Positions 24,311-37,443 of a stretch of 64,000 nucleotides of DNA are shown piece after piece. The translations under genes and the position numbers were made by a program. The stretch's first letter is position 1. Every line of letters starts with the position of its first letter. The notes below the pieces were generated by a model. That model searched no databases, was not told the origin of the DNA, and saw only the letters and a list, made by a program, of their open reading frames with translations. The stretch comes from Chinchilla lanigera (lineage: Eukaryota > Chordata > Mammalia > Rodentia > Chinchillidae), in NCBI RefSeq assembly GCF_000276665.1, contig NW_004955475.1, positions 6,083,937-6,147,936 on the forward strand. Reading direction: 5' to 3'.

Positions 24311-25500
24311 AAATATTTTATAATAAATATAAAACAAGGTTAAATTACAATTAAAGCAATCCCTATATGTGTTAAACTAAATGAAATAAATTAGCTTAAA
24401 ATAAATGTGTATATATACAGATCATATATGAGTTTAAGATTGTACATTTGCATATATATGTATATATGTATCATCTGTCATTGTGCCTATCACATATTAA
24501 ATTGCAATAAACAAAAGAACATAAAGTACTACTTTTAGGGAAAGCAAATTATAATGATGTCTAAAGCACTAGTATCAGAAGACCTAAGTATGGCACTTCA
24601 CTTACTCACTTATTAGAGAATCAACCAGTAAATTGACTGATTGATCTGTTGCACTACTCTTCATTGTACTGATTAATTTGGGAAACACATATTAAACACC
24701 TTGTATGTAATGGGATGCTATTCTGGAAATTGTGACTAAATTATGGAACCAAGCAGATAAAACTCCCTCCCCTCATGAAATTACATATTTAGTTATTCTC
24801 CATAAACGTTTTTAAGGTTGAATTATCAATGCTATTTCAGAAATAAGCAAACTTCCAGCCCAAGTGTTTTTGTCACAAAACCTGGGTAGCTTGTGTAAAC
24901 TAATCCACATAGAGACAAGTAGGTAGGATTCAGGGGAATGGATTATTCTAATATAAGCAACAGCCCAGTCTGAAGTTTTCTTCTCTACAGCTAAAAGATT
25001 TCCTTACTTCCACCAAATGACTCAAAAGACATGGCCAACAGAAACTGCTTCCAAACTCAGGCAGCATCTTCCAAGAGTAGCGGGAGCCTAGTTATATAAT
25101 AGAAGACACAGAGACCAAAAATAACACTACAATAGGTTTAAATTAAATTGTCTTTGTAATTGCCTACAAAAAGTAGACCAGGACATACATATTAAACCTA
25201 AACAGATGACTGCTTCCTAAAATGAAATATTTCAATGGGAATTTGAGTCCAAGTCTCTTAGCATAGTTGACAAAATGCACATTAAACAATAAAATATTAC
25301 CTATCATAAGAATTGGGAAAAGCATAACATGAAGTAGAAAAAGTAATAATCTAACAGCAAAAATTAGATAAATCAGATTTTGAAATTATCTGGTAAAGAT
25401 TTTAAAGCCCTCATAATAACAATCTTCAATAGGCAATTACAAATTATCTTGAAACAAAAGAAAAACTGGAATGTCTCAGCAAAGAAATTGAAGTTATTTT
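24311..25500. other. AT-rich intron sequence, nothing recognised
   Basis: No open frame or repeat family could be assigned. Confidence 0.4.
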
Positions 25501-26600
25501 ATAAAAGAACCAGATGGAAATTACAAAAATAAAAATTTAAATATCAAAAAAAATCACTGGATGGGCTCAATATTAAAGAGATCACAGGTGATAGGATTTA
25601 GTGAACCTGACGATAGAAAAACAGAATGCAGACAATATAAACATCAAGGGTAAAACAGACTGCAAAAAATATATGAAGCCTCAGGCAACTGTAGGTGTAC
25701 AACAAAATATCAAACAATCATATCATTGGGGTCTCATGTAAAGAAAAAAATTCTTGCCTGAAAAAAATTTCAAAGTAATAAAAGCTGAAAACTTCATAAA
25801 TTTGGCAAAAAGACTTGAGTGGATCTGTAGATCACAAATACAATAAGTTTAATGCAATATAAACTAATGCATACCATGATGAAATTCCTAAAAACTAATG
25901 AAAAAACTTGAAAATAGCTAGAAAGAAATTGTATTACCTATAAAGGCAAAAAATTCAGATGACAGTGAGTTCCTTCTGAAGCCATGGAGAACAGAAGGAA
26001 ACAACACATTTTTTAAGTACTGAAAGAAAAGAACTGCCAACTACAAATTCTATATCCAGTGAAAATATTCTTCAGGAATGAAGAGGAAAGAAATACATTC
26101 TCAGCCAAAGGAAAACTAAAGGAATATGTAGACCTCTTTAAAAAAGAGCCAGAGGGAATTCTTCAAACAAAAAGAAAATTATGACAATTGAGGCATCTGG
26201 AAAGAAGAATACACATTGAAAACACAAAATTATTTGTATATAAATTGAGCAGTCTTTCTCTTCATGAAGTTAATAAATGATATTCATGATCAAAGAAATA
26301 TAACAAAATATGTGAATTCTTATGACAGTGATATATAAAGTTGCAAAAGTAAAGGAACCTAAACAGAAGTGATGTTTCCATTCTTCACTAAAAGTGGTAA
26401 AAAGTTATCAATGGATTCTGAAAAGTCATATATGTACATGCTAATACCAAGAACAGCTTCCAAAGAAATAACATGTATACTTTAAAAACACTGCAAAGAA
26501 ATCAATACAAATACTCATGTAACCCATCGAAAGGCAAGAAAATACAAAGAGGAAAAAGAAACACAGAAACAAACAAACAATAAAATGGCAGTTTTAAGCC
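25501..26600 (+). mobile_element. HAL1/L1M ORF1-derived relic
   Basis: The pattern 'agaaagaaattgtattacc', 'tactgaaagaaaagaactgc', 'ctatatccagtgaaaatat' and 'gaaatacattctcagcc' is characteristic of ORF1 from old L1/HAL1 elements. No intact frame. Confidence 0.6.
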
Positions 26601-26889
26601 CTTAAATATAAATTTTCTAAGTAAAATAATCATAAAAATAGAGATTGACATAGTGGGTAAAATAAAAAACTATTACACTGTTCTCAGTAACCACTTCTTG
26701 AATAAGGGGAAGAATCATTTCCTAAGAAATTAGAGGTGCAAATCAACATGAAATTTTACTGAGAATCCTCTGTTCCAACCAAGAGGCAAAGGAGTTTTTT
26801 TCAAATAATAAAGACCCCCAAATTATTTCACTATTTATCACTTTTATAAGCACAAAACATTGACTTTTAATTTTAACATGATAGAACAA

Positions 26890-29065
26890 TGCTGATTTAA
26901 AATAATTTCATTCTCATACTAGTCTAAGAATGTCTGCTGTCACCACTTCTGCTCTCCTCAAAACATTAGCCAGAGCAATTAGAAAAGAGAAAGAAATAAA
27001 AGAGAAATGGACAGGGAAGAAACAATTTAAATTATCACTATTTGCTGATGACATGATCCTCTACATAAAAGACACCCCAAACTCCACCAAAAGATGCTTA
27101 GAACTAATATCCAAATTCAATAGTGTAGCAGGATAAAAAGTCAACACTCAAAAATCAAAAGTATTTTTATACACCAATAAAAACTCACCAACAAGGAAAT
27201 TAGAGAAGAAATGTATTTCATACCAGCACCAAGAAAAATGAAATACTTAGGAATTAACCCACCCAAGGAAGTGAAAGACCCCTCTAATAGGAAAACTATA
27301 AAACTCTGAAAGAGGAATTGGAATAAGATATTAGAAAATGAAATGATACCCCCGGTCCTGAACAGGCAGAATTAGTATAGTCAAAATGGCCATACTTCCA
27401 AAACTGTTATATAGATTTAACACATTCTTAATCAAAATACCAAGAACATTCCTTACAGAAATGGAGAAAGCAAAACTAAGATTTAAATAGAAACAAAAGG
27501 GACCCAGGATTGAAAAAGCATTTCTGGACAACAGGACAAGGCAGTGGGCATCACAGTCCTAGACTTCAAATTATACTACAAAGAACAGTGATAAAAAACA
27601 GCATGGATTGGAAAAAAACAGAAAGAAAAACAGACTTGGGGATCAATAGAAAAAAGTAAAAGATGCACAAACTACTCAAGGCATACTCAGCTATGTTTTC
27701 AATGGCAGTTGGGTCAAATCCCTTTCTTGTAAGAAAGATAAAATATGGTGCTGGGAAAACTAACAGTCCACATGCCAAATGTTCAACCTAGACACATATC
27801 TCTCACCATGAACTAAACTAAAGTAAAAATGGATCAAAGATCTATAAACATTAGAACAGAAACACTTTATGTGCTAGAAGAAAAAATAGGTAACACTCTT
27901 GAAAACACAGGCATAGGCAAAGACTTTCTGAAAAAAACTGTGGTTGCACAAGAAATAATACAAAGAATCAACAAATGGGATCACATCGAATTAAAAGTTT
28001 TCTCCACAGCAATGGAAATCATCAACAGAGTGAAGAGGCAGTCTACAGAATGGGAAAAAGTTTCATCAGCTACTTCTCAAAGTACTAATATGTAGTATAA
28101 CGAACTCTAAAAATCAGAGCCCTTCTCAAATTTAAAGACTCAATCCAAAAATGGGCATCCAAGATGAATTAACTTCAGGTGAAGAATACAAGCAGCCAAT
28201 AAATACATGAAAAGATGGTCAATATCACTGGCCATTTAGGAAATGCAAATAGAAAGAACACCAATATTCCATTTCACCCCACAAAGAAAGGCTATCTTGA
28301 AGAAATCAAATAGTATCAAATATGGCAAGGCTATGCAGAAAAAGGAACACTTCTTCATTGTTGGTGGGACTGGAAACTGATATAACACTATGGAAATCAG
28401 TGTAGATTCCTCAAAAAACTGAAAATAGAAATTCCATTTGACCCAGCTATTCCCCTTCTAGGTATTTTCCTCAAAAAGTTAAAGACATACCACAGTGATG
28501 TATGCATACCCATATTTACAGCAGCATAGTTCATGACAGCTGAAACTTGGAAGCAGACAATATATGTACATCAACAGATAAATGCAGAAAAATATGTGGT
28601 AGTCATAAGCAGTGGAGTACTACTCCACTATAAAGAAGAATAAATTTAAGTCATTTTTAGGGAAAGGGATGCATTTAAGTAAAGTAACTCAGACACAAAA
28701 GCAAAAATGTTGCATAATTTCTCTTACATATATAATGAAATTAAGACAGATAAAAGGAAAAAAAAGGAAAAGTCATCAGCATGGACAATGTATCTAAAAG
28801 TGCCCCTTGGCTTACTATAACTGCTTTATATTTTTTAAATGTTCTTTGGCCTGTTATTCTAGCTTTTAGTCTCTGTATGACAATTAACTTTATAAGGCTA
28901 TATAAGATAAATAAACGAACCTGATACTGGAAAAATAATAGAAGTTGGTGGAAAAGGGAAAAAAGAAATTGAAATGTGTCATGTACATGTAACAATTCCC
29001 TTCAGAGAATGTAATCATGTACTCAAAATATGTACTGAAAAAGTGAAAACAAAAAATAGAATTGT
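26890..29065 (+). mobile_element. Degenerate L1 (ORF2 RT to 3' end)
   Basis: The reverse-transcriptase core [14 protein letters not shown] lies in the frame at 26930-27136. Downstream pieces at 27829-28095 and 28612-28797 (MEYYSTIKKNKFKS) are the ORF2 C-terminus. Frameshifts and stops throughout. Confidence 0.88.
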
Positions 29066-29086
29066 AAATTACTCTACAAAAATAGT

Positions 29087-29855
29087 ACTTATGGTTTGTG
29101 TTCAAGTGTTCTCCCAAAGCCTCATGCAGTCATATGTGGGGCTTTTCAGAGGAGGTTGGATCTTGAGTGAGTGACACTGGGACTGATTCGCAGTGCAGTG
29201 CTAGGTTCAAGGGCGATAGGATTAAGGGTGTGTGTGCTACTGTCTTGGTTACTTTTTCTCTCGTTGCTGGGACAAAATACCTGACGCCCAAAATTAAGGA
29301 AGGAAAGGTTTATTTTGCTTACAGTTAGTGGAAGTTTCAGTCCGTACTTGGCAGATTATAAGGCAGAGTAGTACATGGCAAAGAGCTACAGCTCAGGGCA
29401 GCAGAACGCAGCTAAGCAGCAACCACACACCAGGGAGGAATGGGGGAGGAATGTCATCAAGCACTCTTTTCCTCTCCCTTACATATGCAAACTATCCACC
29501 CCAGGGTGGCTGTAGCTCTCACACCCACAATCATTCAACTCTAATATCCTGCCCCATGGTTGCATGAGGCTTTGGAGGGGACACACAGACATAAACCATA
29601 ACAGCTACCCACCATATGTAGTTTGGATAAGATAAAAGAGGAAGAACGACACTGTTAATGTCCCTTGTTGCTTTGCTACCTTCTGCCTGTCATGAATGTT
29701 TGTCCTCTGAGAGGCCTGTCTGCCATGCCACCCTGCCTTGGAGCCAGCCAAATCTGGACTGATCCTTCTACAAACTGTGAGCTAAATAAACATTTTCTCC
29801 CTTAACTTTAGGTGTCAGGTATTTTGCCTAAGTAAGAGAAAAGAAACTAAGACCC
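29087..29855 (+). mobile_element. MaLR-type LTR, sense, interrupted
   Basis: 5' part at 29087-29240 ('caaagcctcatgcagtcata'), 3' part at 29604-29855 ('ccttggagccagccaaatc', 'gtgagctaaataaacattt'). Split by an antisense LTR of the same family. Confidence 0.85.
29241..29603 (-). mobile_element. Solo MaLR-type LTR nested in its relative
   Basis: Bounded by TGTCTTGG and CCATAACA, so it has TG...CA ends, with a perfect 5-bp target duplication GCTAC (29236-29240 and 29604-29608). Being 363 bp without an internal region, it is a solo LTR. Confidence 0.9.
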
Positions 29856-30518
29856 TTACAACATAAAAGGTATTTAATTTAAAACTATAATCAAGATTTT
29901 TTGTGGAATGCAAAGTATTTTACTATTAAGAATTAACATAATTCATAAATTCATTAAATAATTCATAATATGACCAAGAATAATATATTAAAAATTCCAC
30001 TGGTGGTGACAAAATGAAAAACAAAATTTAAAATCATTTCTGATTTTAAATATATTTATATTATATAAAGTACTGAAAAATATTTTACATTCTGTAATAT
30101 ATTTGTATACTTAGGTTTCATATGTGAGTAGAAAATGAACAATAAACAATAAATATTGAGAATACAAAAAGAAGCAACCAGAAAGATATTAAAACTGGAA
30201 ATGCAATGAATGAACAAACAGAAAAAGGCTATTATGTTTCTTTATAAAATATAAAAAAGTAAAAGCAAAATTCCCATAAAGTCCTCATTAATTAGTAATT
30301 GAATATTACAGAGAAAGACACAAAATTAACAAACAATGGAAATAGCATTCCTTATTTGTGGTTTACGCTTCTGGGACTTGGGAATTCTATGCATTGTTTA
30401 AAATAAGTGTGATTTTAATGCAAATTAGCACAGACATTTCAAAAGTGTTATTTGCTAATATATTTCACGCATCTTAAAATTGCATTTAGTTTTAAAACTA
30501 TTATTATTACTATTATTA
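29856..30518. other. AT-rich intron sequence
   Basis: Nothing recognised. Confidence 0.4.
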
Positions 30519-30618
30519 TTTTTTTTGTTTTGTTTTTTTTCTCCAGTACCGGGAACCGAACTCATGACCTTGCGCATGCCAGGCAGGCGCTTTTGCCGCT
30601 GAGCTAAATCCCTAGCCC
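30519..30618 (-). mobile_element. tRNA-derived ID-like SINE
   Basis: T-rich run, then GGGAACCGAACTC and CCGCTGAGCTAAATCCCTAG. A well preserved copy. Confidence 0.9.
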
Positions 30619-31044
30619 CTACTTTGAAAGCTATACTTATATAAAAGTGGCATGAAGAAACACTGTCAATTTTCTGCAAGAATTTATTTACAGGGATATG
30701 TATAATGCCTGAATGCAATTAAAAAATAAAGGTAACAAAAAAAGATTTTTGCATGCTGATAGCTGCTGATCCAAACATCACTGGCTTTCCTCTTCCTCAC
30801 TAAGTAAACACTGATGTTATTTTAGGTAGCATATGAAGAATGGGAAGCCCTATTCTTGTTTGACATATTCATTTCCCAGTCTCCCAGTTAGACATAGTTA
30901 CATTACGCATTTCTGAACCATAAGATATAACAGAAGAGATATAGGGAGACATTTGGGGAAATATATCTTCTTTAATGAATGCAAGATATTTTGACTTTCC
31001 CCAACTTCCTTACTCACTATGGTGTAAGGTATGATCCGTTAGAG

Positions 31045-31250
31045 CTGGGATTGATGGCTCATGCCTGTAAACCCAGCACTGTGGGAGGCTGAAACAGAAG
31101 AATTGCAAGTTTCAGTCCATTCAAGGCGATTTAGTGAGTTAATGAGACCTTGTCTAAAAAACATTTTTTTTTTAAAAAGGAGTGAAGGTACAGCTCAGTC
31201 AAAAGACTCTGTGTTCAGCTCCCAATACCTCAAAGAAGAAGAAAAGCTTT
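31045..31250 (+). mobile_element. B1-ID composite SINE
   Basis: A B1-like left part ('ggctcatgcctgtaaaccc', 'tgggaggctgaaacagaag') ends in an A/T-rich linker, followed by a tRNA-like ID right part ('ggtacagctcagtcaaaag'). This fused structure is called B1-dID in the rodent literature. Confidence 0.75.
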
Positions 31251-31269
31251 GTTTCCATTATTTCCTTTA

Positions 31270-31400
31270 TGAGTAGGAGGGATGGAAGGGGAATTGGAAA
31301 AAAAGAACAATCACGATATATTATGTACAGGTACAAATTCCCTATGATGAATGTGATCACTATGTATATCTACAGCATACCAATAAAATTAATTTAAAAG
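31270..31400 (+). mobile_element. L1 3' tail fragment
   Basis: 'gtacaggtacaaattccct' and 'gatgaatgtgatcac' repeat the tail found at 17100-17140. Confidence 0.6.
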
Positions 31401-31839
31401 AACTTTTAAATTAATTTTTTTTACTCTGAGCATAGGCAATTAAAGTTTTTATCTAATTTTTCTAGTTAAACTTATTTTAACTGTACTTTTTATGTACTAT
31501 AAAAACAACCATTTCATACATTAAAGGGATAACACATAATGTTTTGATATATTGTATAATGTTTAAGTCACATTAAACCTATTACCTCTTCAGTTATATA
31601 TTTATGAAGAAAACTTTCAAAATCATATATTGTAGCATTTGAAGTGCATAGTACATTATTATCTACACTCAGTTTACTATACAAAAACACATTACAAACT
31701 GCACATATCTAACTGTAAATTAGCACTCTCTTATCAACCTTCCCTCCTTTGCTATTCTCCCTACACTTCCTAGCCTGTGGAAACTCTACTTTCTATGATA
31801 TTAAATGGTTTAAATTTTACATATAAATGAGAAAGTATA

Positions 31840-34618
31840 TGTTATGGCTTGTATCTAGAAGGCCTGACAAAGGCTCATGCACTCATAAGTGGGGCTTTTC
31901 AGAGGTGACAGGATCTAGGGCATGCGATATGGGATTAAGAGTGTATGATAACCAAATGTGTTTAGCAAAGTTCTGGGTGTGAACAATGGAATCACCAACC
32001 TGAGTGTGGATGACACCAATCAATAGTCTTTTATCTTGCATAGACTATAGAGAGAGAAAGGGAAGGCAGGCTTGCTGCTGCTGCTTTGGGCTTCCTACTT
32101 GCTGTTTGCCATGCCGTGGATTGTTTCTCCTCTGCTATGTCCCTCTGCTATCTCATTCTGCCTTGGAGCCAGCCAACTATGGCCTGAAACCTCTACAAAA
32201 GGTGAGCCAAAATAAACCTTTCCTCTTTTAACTTGTGAGTGTCAGGATTTTGTCTCAGTGACAAAAACAAAACCTAACTGAGATAAAATTTTCATACCAG
32301 AGAAGTGGGGTTGTTGCTCTGACCCTACCTGACCATGTGGTAATTAAGTCTTTGGAACTGGCTTGGGGCAAGATTTTGGGAAGTTTTGGAGATGTCAGCT
32401 GAAGAAGCAGCCCCAGAATGCTGTAAGCCAAACTTGATGGGAGATTTTGTTCTGTTAGCAGAAGAACAGAAGACCAGAATGCTAATAGAAATGCAGCCGG
32501 TAAACACTAGGTTCAGGAGGTTTCGGTTGAGAAGAAGGACTAAATTGGCAACTGGACTCCAGACCATGTGTGTTATACTTTTGCAAAAAATAATGTCTGC
32601 ATTTGTTCATGTCCAGTGACATTGTCTGAGACTGAGATTAGGGATGCTGGACCAGTAAATTAAACTTCAGGAAGAAATTTCAAGGCAGTCTGAAGTTGAG
32701 GTAGTAACATGGCTACTACTGGGGGCTCTTACCCTTTGTACTTTGAGAATCAATAGCAAAGGGCCTTGCAGAATGATTCTAAAAGTTTTGAGTTTGGCCA
32801 GAAAGAAAGCTCTGATAAAGGCAAGGCCTGTAAAGATGAAACAGAGTAGAAATTGGTTGCTGAAAATGAACAAGGGAATGGAAAAGACGGCCTGAGGACA
32901 CCAAAAGATCCAGCAGGACTTCACCCTTTGCAGCCTGAAAATTGCAAAGGTGAAAGATTTGCTTTCAGAACAGAGCCCCAAAGCACCTGCCTATGGAATT
33001 TGTTCTTTGTAATTTAATTCCCATTGTCCAGCAATCCAGACGCCTGACCCCTACAACTCAGAGAGAAGGAACCTGAGGTATTGCTCCAGGTGGTAGCAGA
33101 CTTTGGCATCATCTATACTGTGCTGATTTTAGGTGCATGCATCAAAAGAAGTCCTGGCAGGCCAGGCAGTGTGCTCCTGAGAGAGCAGTATGTGAAGCTG
33201 CAAGCATGAAGTTGAAGGTGCAGTGAAGATATGAGAATTTTGGAGAAGCCAGGAGCATGGATTGTCTGAGTAAAGTTTCAAGCAGTGAGGTGAGCCAGGT
33301 GAAGAGAGAAGCCATGGGAGCAAAAACCACCAGCCACAACATAGACATAGAGTCACCTAAGCCCTTTGAATTTGTCATAGATTGCTCAAGATGCCAGACA
33401 TCAAAAGATAGGATTTAATGTTTGCCTTGCTGGATTTTGGACTTGCTCTGGTTCCACACACTACTATCCCCCCATTTGTACCTTTTGCAATAGGAATGTC
33501 TACCTTGCATCATTGTATATTGAAAATGTTTAACTTTCATTTATGCAGGGACTCACAGCTAAGAGTTTACATTAAAACTCAGAGGAAACTTTGGACTTGG
33601 ATTTTTCAGCAATGCTAAAACTGTTAGGATTTTGGCAACTCTTTAGAGATGGACTAAATACCTTTGGCATAAAGGGATGCATGTGGGTATTTTAGGGACC
33701 AAAATTATTTATTTATGGCTTGTATCTAGATGTCCCCCCAAAGTCTCATGCACTCATTGGTGGGGCTATTCAGTGTAATCATAAGTCAGGCTTTTCAGAG
33801 GTGGCTGGATCTCTGGTCTGTAATACTGGGATTAAGAGTATGCGATAATTAAATGGGTTTAGCATAGTTCTAGATATAGATAATGGAAGTTCTACTCTGC
33901 ATATGAGTGACCAGTAGGCATATAACTTGGTGTCTTAGTTACTTCTCTCTCGTTGCTGAGACAAAATACCCAGTGCCCAAAATTAAGGAAGGAAGGGTTT
34001 ATTTAGCTTACAGTTTGTGGAGGTTCCAGTCCATACTTGGCTGGCTCTAAGGCAGAAGACAGCAAAGCAACGAGAGCAAAGAGGGGAATGGCAGCAAGCA
34101 GCCTCTTTCATTCCCTTACATTGTAAACAGGCTACCCGCTCCAGGAGGCATGTAACACTCACATAAACTCCATGCGCTCCTCTTCCACAGGCTCAGGATG
34201 TATACAAACTAAGCACCCTGGCTCCCTGCTGAGTCACTTAGCCAAACCTCTAGACTCCCCAAGTTGACACACTGTATCCATGGGTTTAGCATAGTTCTGT
34301 ATGTAGATAATGGAAATTCCACTCTGCATATGAGTGGCACCAACCAGTAGGCGTGTAACCTGGATAGGATAAAAGGGAAAGGAAAATTCACTGCTTTCAC
34401 CATTGCTTCTGCTGCTGCTGCCCACCTGTCCTGCCATGGGCTGTTTCTTTCCTCTTCCATGGCTTTCTGCCATGCCCCTCTGCCATTCCACCCTACCTTG
34501 GAACATTCCAACTATGAACTGGAACCTCTAACAAACTGTGAGCTAAAATCAACCTTTCCTCCTATAACTTGTGTGGGTTGGGTAGTTTGTCTCTGCAACC
34601 AAGAATGTACCTAGAGTA
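31840..34618 (+). mobile_element. MaLR element: 5' LTR, internal region, 3' LTR
   Basis: The 5' LTR runs about 31840-32285 (TGTTATGGCTTG to 'aactgagata'). It is followed by a primer-binding-like stretch ('cataccagagaagtgggg') and an internal region to about 33710 whose 'gactttggaactggc'-like opening matches the non-coding internal part of MST/THE1-type MaLRs. The 3' LTR starts near 33712 and ends near 34618, interrupted by an antisense LTR. MaLRs are non-autonomous ERVL relatives; I see no intact retroviral gene, and the short frames inside are chance. Confidence 0.8.
33931..34277 (-). mobile_element. Antisense MaLR-type LTR inside the 3' LTR
   Basis: Starts TGTCTTAGTTACTTCTC and follows the 3452 and 29241 copies until about 34160, then diverges. 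It is bordered by near-copies of an about 80-bp segment of the host LTR (33853-33930 and 34278-34361). Confidence 0.7.
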
Positions 34619-35319
34619 GTACAGTACTTATCTTTCTGTGTCTGGCTTACTGCAGTTAACATAATCACTCACAGATCCAACCACGTGGTTAGGAATGTCA
34701 GGATTTCAGTTCTCTTTTCATGTCACAACAGTATTCCATTGTGTATATGTAAAACATATTCTCTACCTATTCATCAATCTATAGACTCTTAGATTGTTTC
34801 TATTTCATGGCTATTGGTGAGTAGTCCTGCATTGAACATGGGGCGGCGGGCAGAAGTCTCTTTGTTATGTTATTTCATTTCCTCTGGATATACACACAGA
34901 AGTGAGAATGCTTCACCATATGGCAGGTTGGTCTATTTGTAATTTTTGAGGTACTGCCAAACTGTTTTACATAATGCCTCTACTAGTGTATATTCCCATG
35001 ATCACTGTGCAAAGGATCTCCTTTTTTTGGCATCCTTTCCAGGACTTGCTGTGTTGAGTCTTTTAAATAATCATTCTCACTGGGGTGAGATGACATTTCA
35101 TCATGGTTTTAATTTGCATTTCCCTGATGATTAGCAAAGTTGGAGAATGTTCCATATATATGATGTCCATGTATATAGAAAAATAAGTTCCTTTCACATT
35201 AGTAAATTGTATTTAATTCAAAGGGAAATTAATTGGCACTCAGCAAAGATAGGAATCAAACTCCGATGTTTCTGAGTCTAAATATTTCATATTTATTTTT
35301 GCTGTACCATTGTGACTTT

Positions 35320-35470
35320 GAGCATATCTCCTCTAATTTTGAGCCCTAGTCGTCTCATCTAGAAGTTCAGATTCATAATGCCTTCTTAGTGGAACTGTTG
35401 TAAAAACAACTGAGCTAATATGCTCCTAGGATCCATGCAAAGTACAGATGACCAGATAAGTATTTGCTAT
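35320..35470 (+). mobile_element. MIR element
   Basis: 'gtgactttgagcatatctcc' and 'gtcgtctcatctagaag' fit the plus-orientation MIR core. Confidence 0.5.
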
Positions 35471-35679
35471 TTATATACTGTATAAAGCTTTTGCAGAAGC
35501 ACACTATTGAAATTTCTTCATTTGTTCTGAGCTTTCCAGTCTTGAAGTAAATGACAATTGGAGAATTATCAAATCAATTGTGCTTTTTATCATGGGCTTT
35601 CTTTTAAGAGTTTGCAAAAAGCAGTTTGACAAACAGATATTTTTCCTTGAAAAAGTTCAGCTTTGTAAATATGGATAAT

Positions 35680-35770
35680 TTTTCTGTTTGTTTTGGTATC
35701 AGAAATCGAACTTGGGACCTTGTGCTTACCAGGCAGTCACTTGTACCACTGAGTTATATCTCTGGCCCCC
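35680..35770 (-). mobile_element. tRNA-derived ID-like SINE
   Basis: 'agaaatcgaacttgggacc' to 'actgagttatatctctggcc'. Flanked by 'aatatggata' copies, so a target duplication is likely. Confidence 0.8.
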
Positions 35771-35845
35771 TAATATGGATAGTTTTAAAGATGATGGCCA
35801 TGTACAGAATAGACTAGGAACATTTGTAACACATTTTTGTTGTAT

Positions 35846-35915
35846 AGGGATAGAACGCAAGTCCTCACACATGCTACGCAAGATCTCCACCCCTGAACTA
35901 TATCCTCAGTCTCAT
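35846..35915 (-). mobile_element. Partial tRNA-derived SINE
   Basis: 'ggatagaacgcaagtcctc' to 'cctgaactatatcctcag' resembles a truncated, diverged ID-like element. Confidence 0.5.
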
Positions 35916-36214
35916 TTATGAGGCTTCTTATCATGCAGATTGAAGTAATTTGAAATATTTCTGTCAAGCCAAGCAAGATATTTCATTGTGTCTATCCTAA
36001 TAGCCAACATGACCTAACTTGTGTTAGACTGTCTCCATCCTAGAATCTCTTATCTACTATATGGGCATCCCACGGTATAATAATGATATGTGTGAAGAGT
36101 TAAAATTAGGATTAATGCTCATGTCTCTTGGTATCCCTGGGCCATATTCTCTTCACTCTTTGAGCTACAGACATGGGTAAAAATTAGGCTAAATAATTCC
36201 TTGATTTTCTTTTG

Positions 36215-36800
36215 TCATAGGACCATGTCACTCCTCTACTGAAAACCCTTCAAAAAGATACCAGGGCACTTCAAATAAAAAAAAATTTCTCATCATAGAG
36301 TTTATGTCTCCACATGGTCTGACCTATGCTTCTTTTTCCCTTTCACTGTGAACCATTCTCCCTCTTACCGTACACCAGTTTTATGACCCTTCCTTCCTTG
36401 AACAGACCTAGTTCATTCAGTATTTTGGGACTCTGCCCTAGCTCTAACTTTCCCAGGAAATATTTCCTGAAGATGATGTTCTACTACTTCCTGAGTTGAA
36501 ATAGCTTCGGAGTCACTCTGTATCATATCTCCCTAATTTAATTTTTGTCATGTCTTCAGATCTAGATTCCACATTTGTTCTTATCTATGAAAGTTTGCAA
36601 CTCCAATGTTCATAATTTGAAGACTGACTGTACATAGAGAGGTAGTCTTCTATAAAGAAGTATGTATGTGTCCCATTTTTTGTTTTACTAATAGAAAGGT
36701 AACATTCATGAGGGCAACAGCTTTTGTCTTGCCATATCTGTGGTGCCTATGAAAATGTTTGCCATTTCAATACTTTATCACTGAAAGAAAGAATACAAAG
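36215..36800 (+). mobile_element. L2 LINE 3' end
   Basis: 'catgtcactcctctactga', 'tctccacatggtctgacct' and 'cattcatgagggcaacag' follow the L2 consensus. An 85-bp foreign segment (36576-36660) interrupts it. Confidence 0.65.
36576..36660. repeat. 85-bp direct repeat, copy 1
   Basis: Identical to 38749-38833 at 84 of 85 positions. The copies lie on either side of the start-codon exon. Confidence 0.97.
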
Positions 36801-37443
36801 TGTGTGTACACAGAAACCATCTGCTTCCAATTTCTGTAGCACTAGCTACAGCCTAAAATGAATACCACCCCCAATTCAAGGACTAGCAGGGAACCTGAAG
36901 CAGAAACAATTAAGCACTCTAGCCTCACTCATTTCTCTACACTGGTGGTTGTTTTGTTCTGAACATTATCTTTAATTGGGATTCTAGACACATTCTGGTT
37001 CCCTAGCCCCAAATCCTTTAACTTTCCCTTGTATTGTATTCTCAGTAGCCCAGACTTTTTGAGACAGGGGCCACACTTGGTCGTTCTTGGTTTTCCTCTC
37101 TTCCCTATCCCCAAGACCTGATCTCACTCTGTAACCCTATGTGGGCAAGTCTTGCTTTAGCTGACAGATGGCTATAATGCCAAACAGTCCTCCTGGGCCT
37201 CTATATTACACATCTCCCCTTGTGTTACCCATTATCTCATGAAACACTTCCCTGATCTTGATCCTGCTAGGTGGACTTCATGCTAGGATAATGACTACTA
37301 TTATATATTCTCTGGATATCATATTTTACCTGCTGAACAAGACCAGTCAGAGCTGAGCCTGACTATCCTAATGTTGGCCTCTCTCAGTTATCTGACTGGT
37401 CCTAAGTTGTGAAAAAATAAGTATAATGATTTGAAGGACTTAC

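Larger units (their letters stand above)
31490..35160 (-). mobile_element. Old L1M 3' end split by a MaLR element
   Basis: 31490-31839 and about 34620-35160 read as contiguous minus-strand L1M 3' sequence ('gtgtctggcttactgcagt', 'cattccattgtgtatatg' and 'tttgcatttccctgatgatt' are standard cues). The MaLR element between them is younger. Confidence 0.75.

Noticed and set aside
32386..32981. Frames inside the MaLR internal region as retroviral protein
   Set aside because: MaLR internal regions are non-coding, the frames are short and lie on both strands, and no gag or pol motif is visible.
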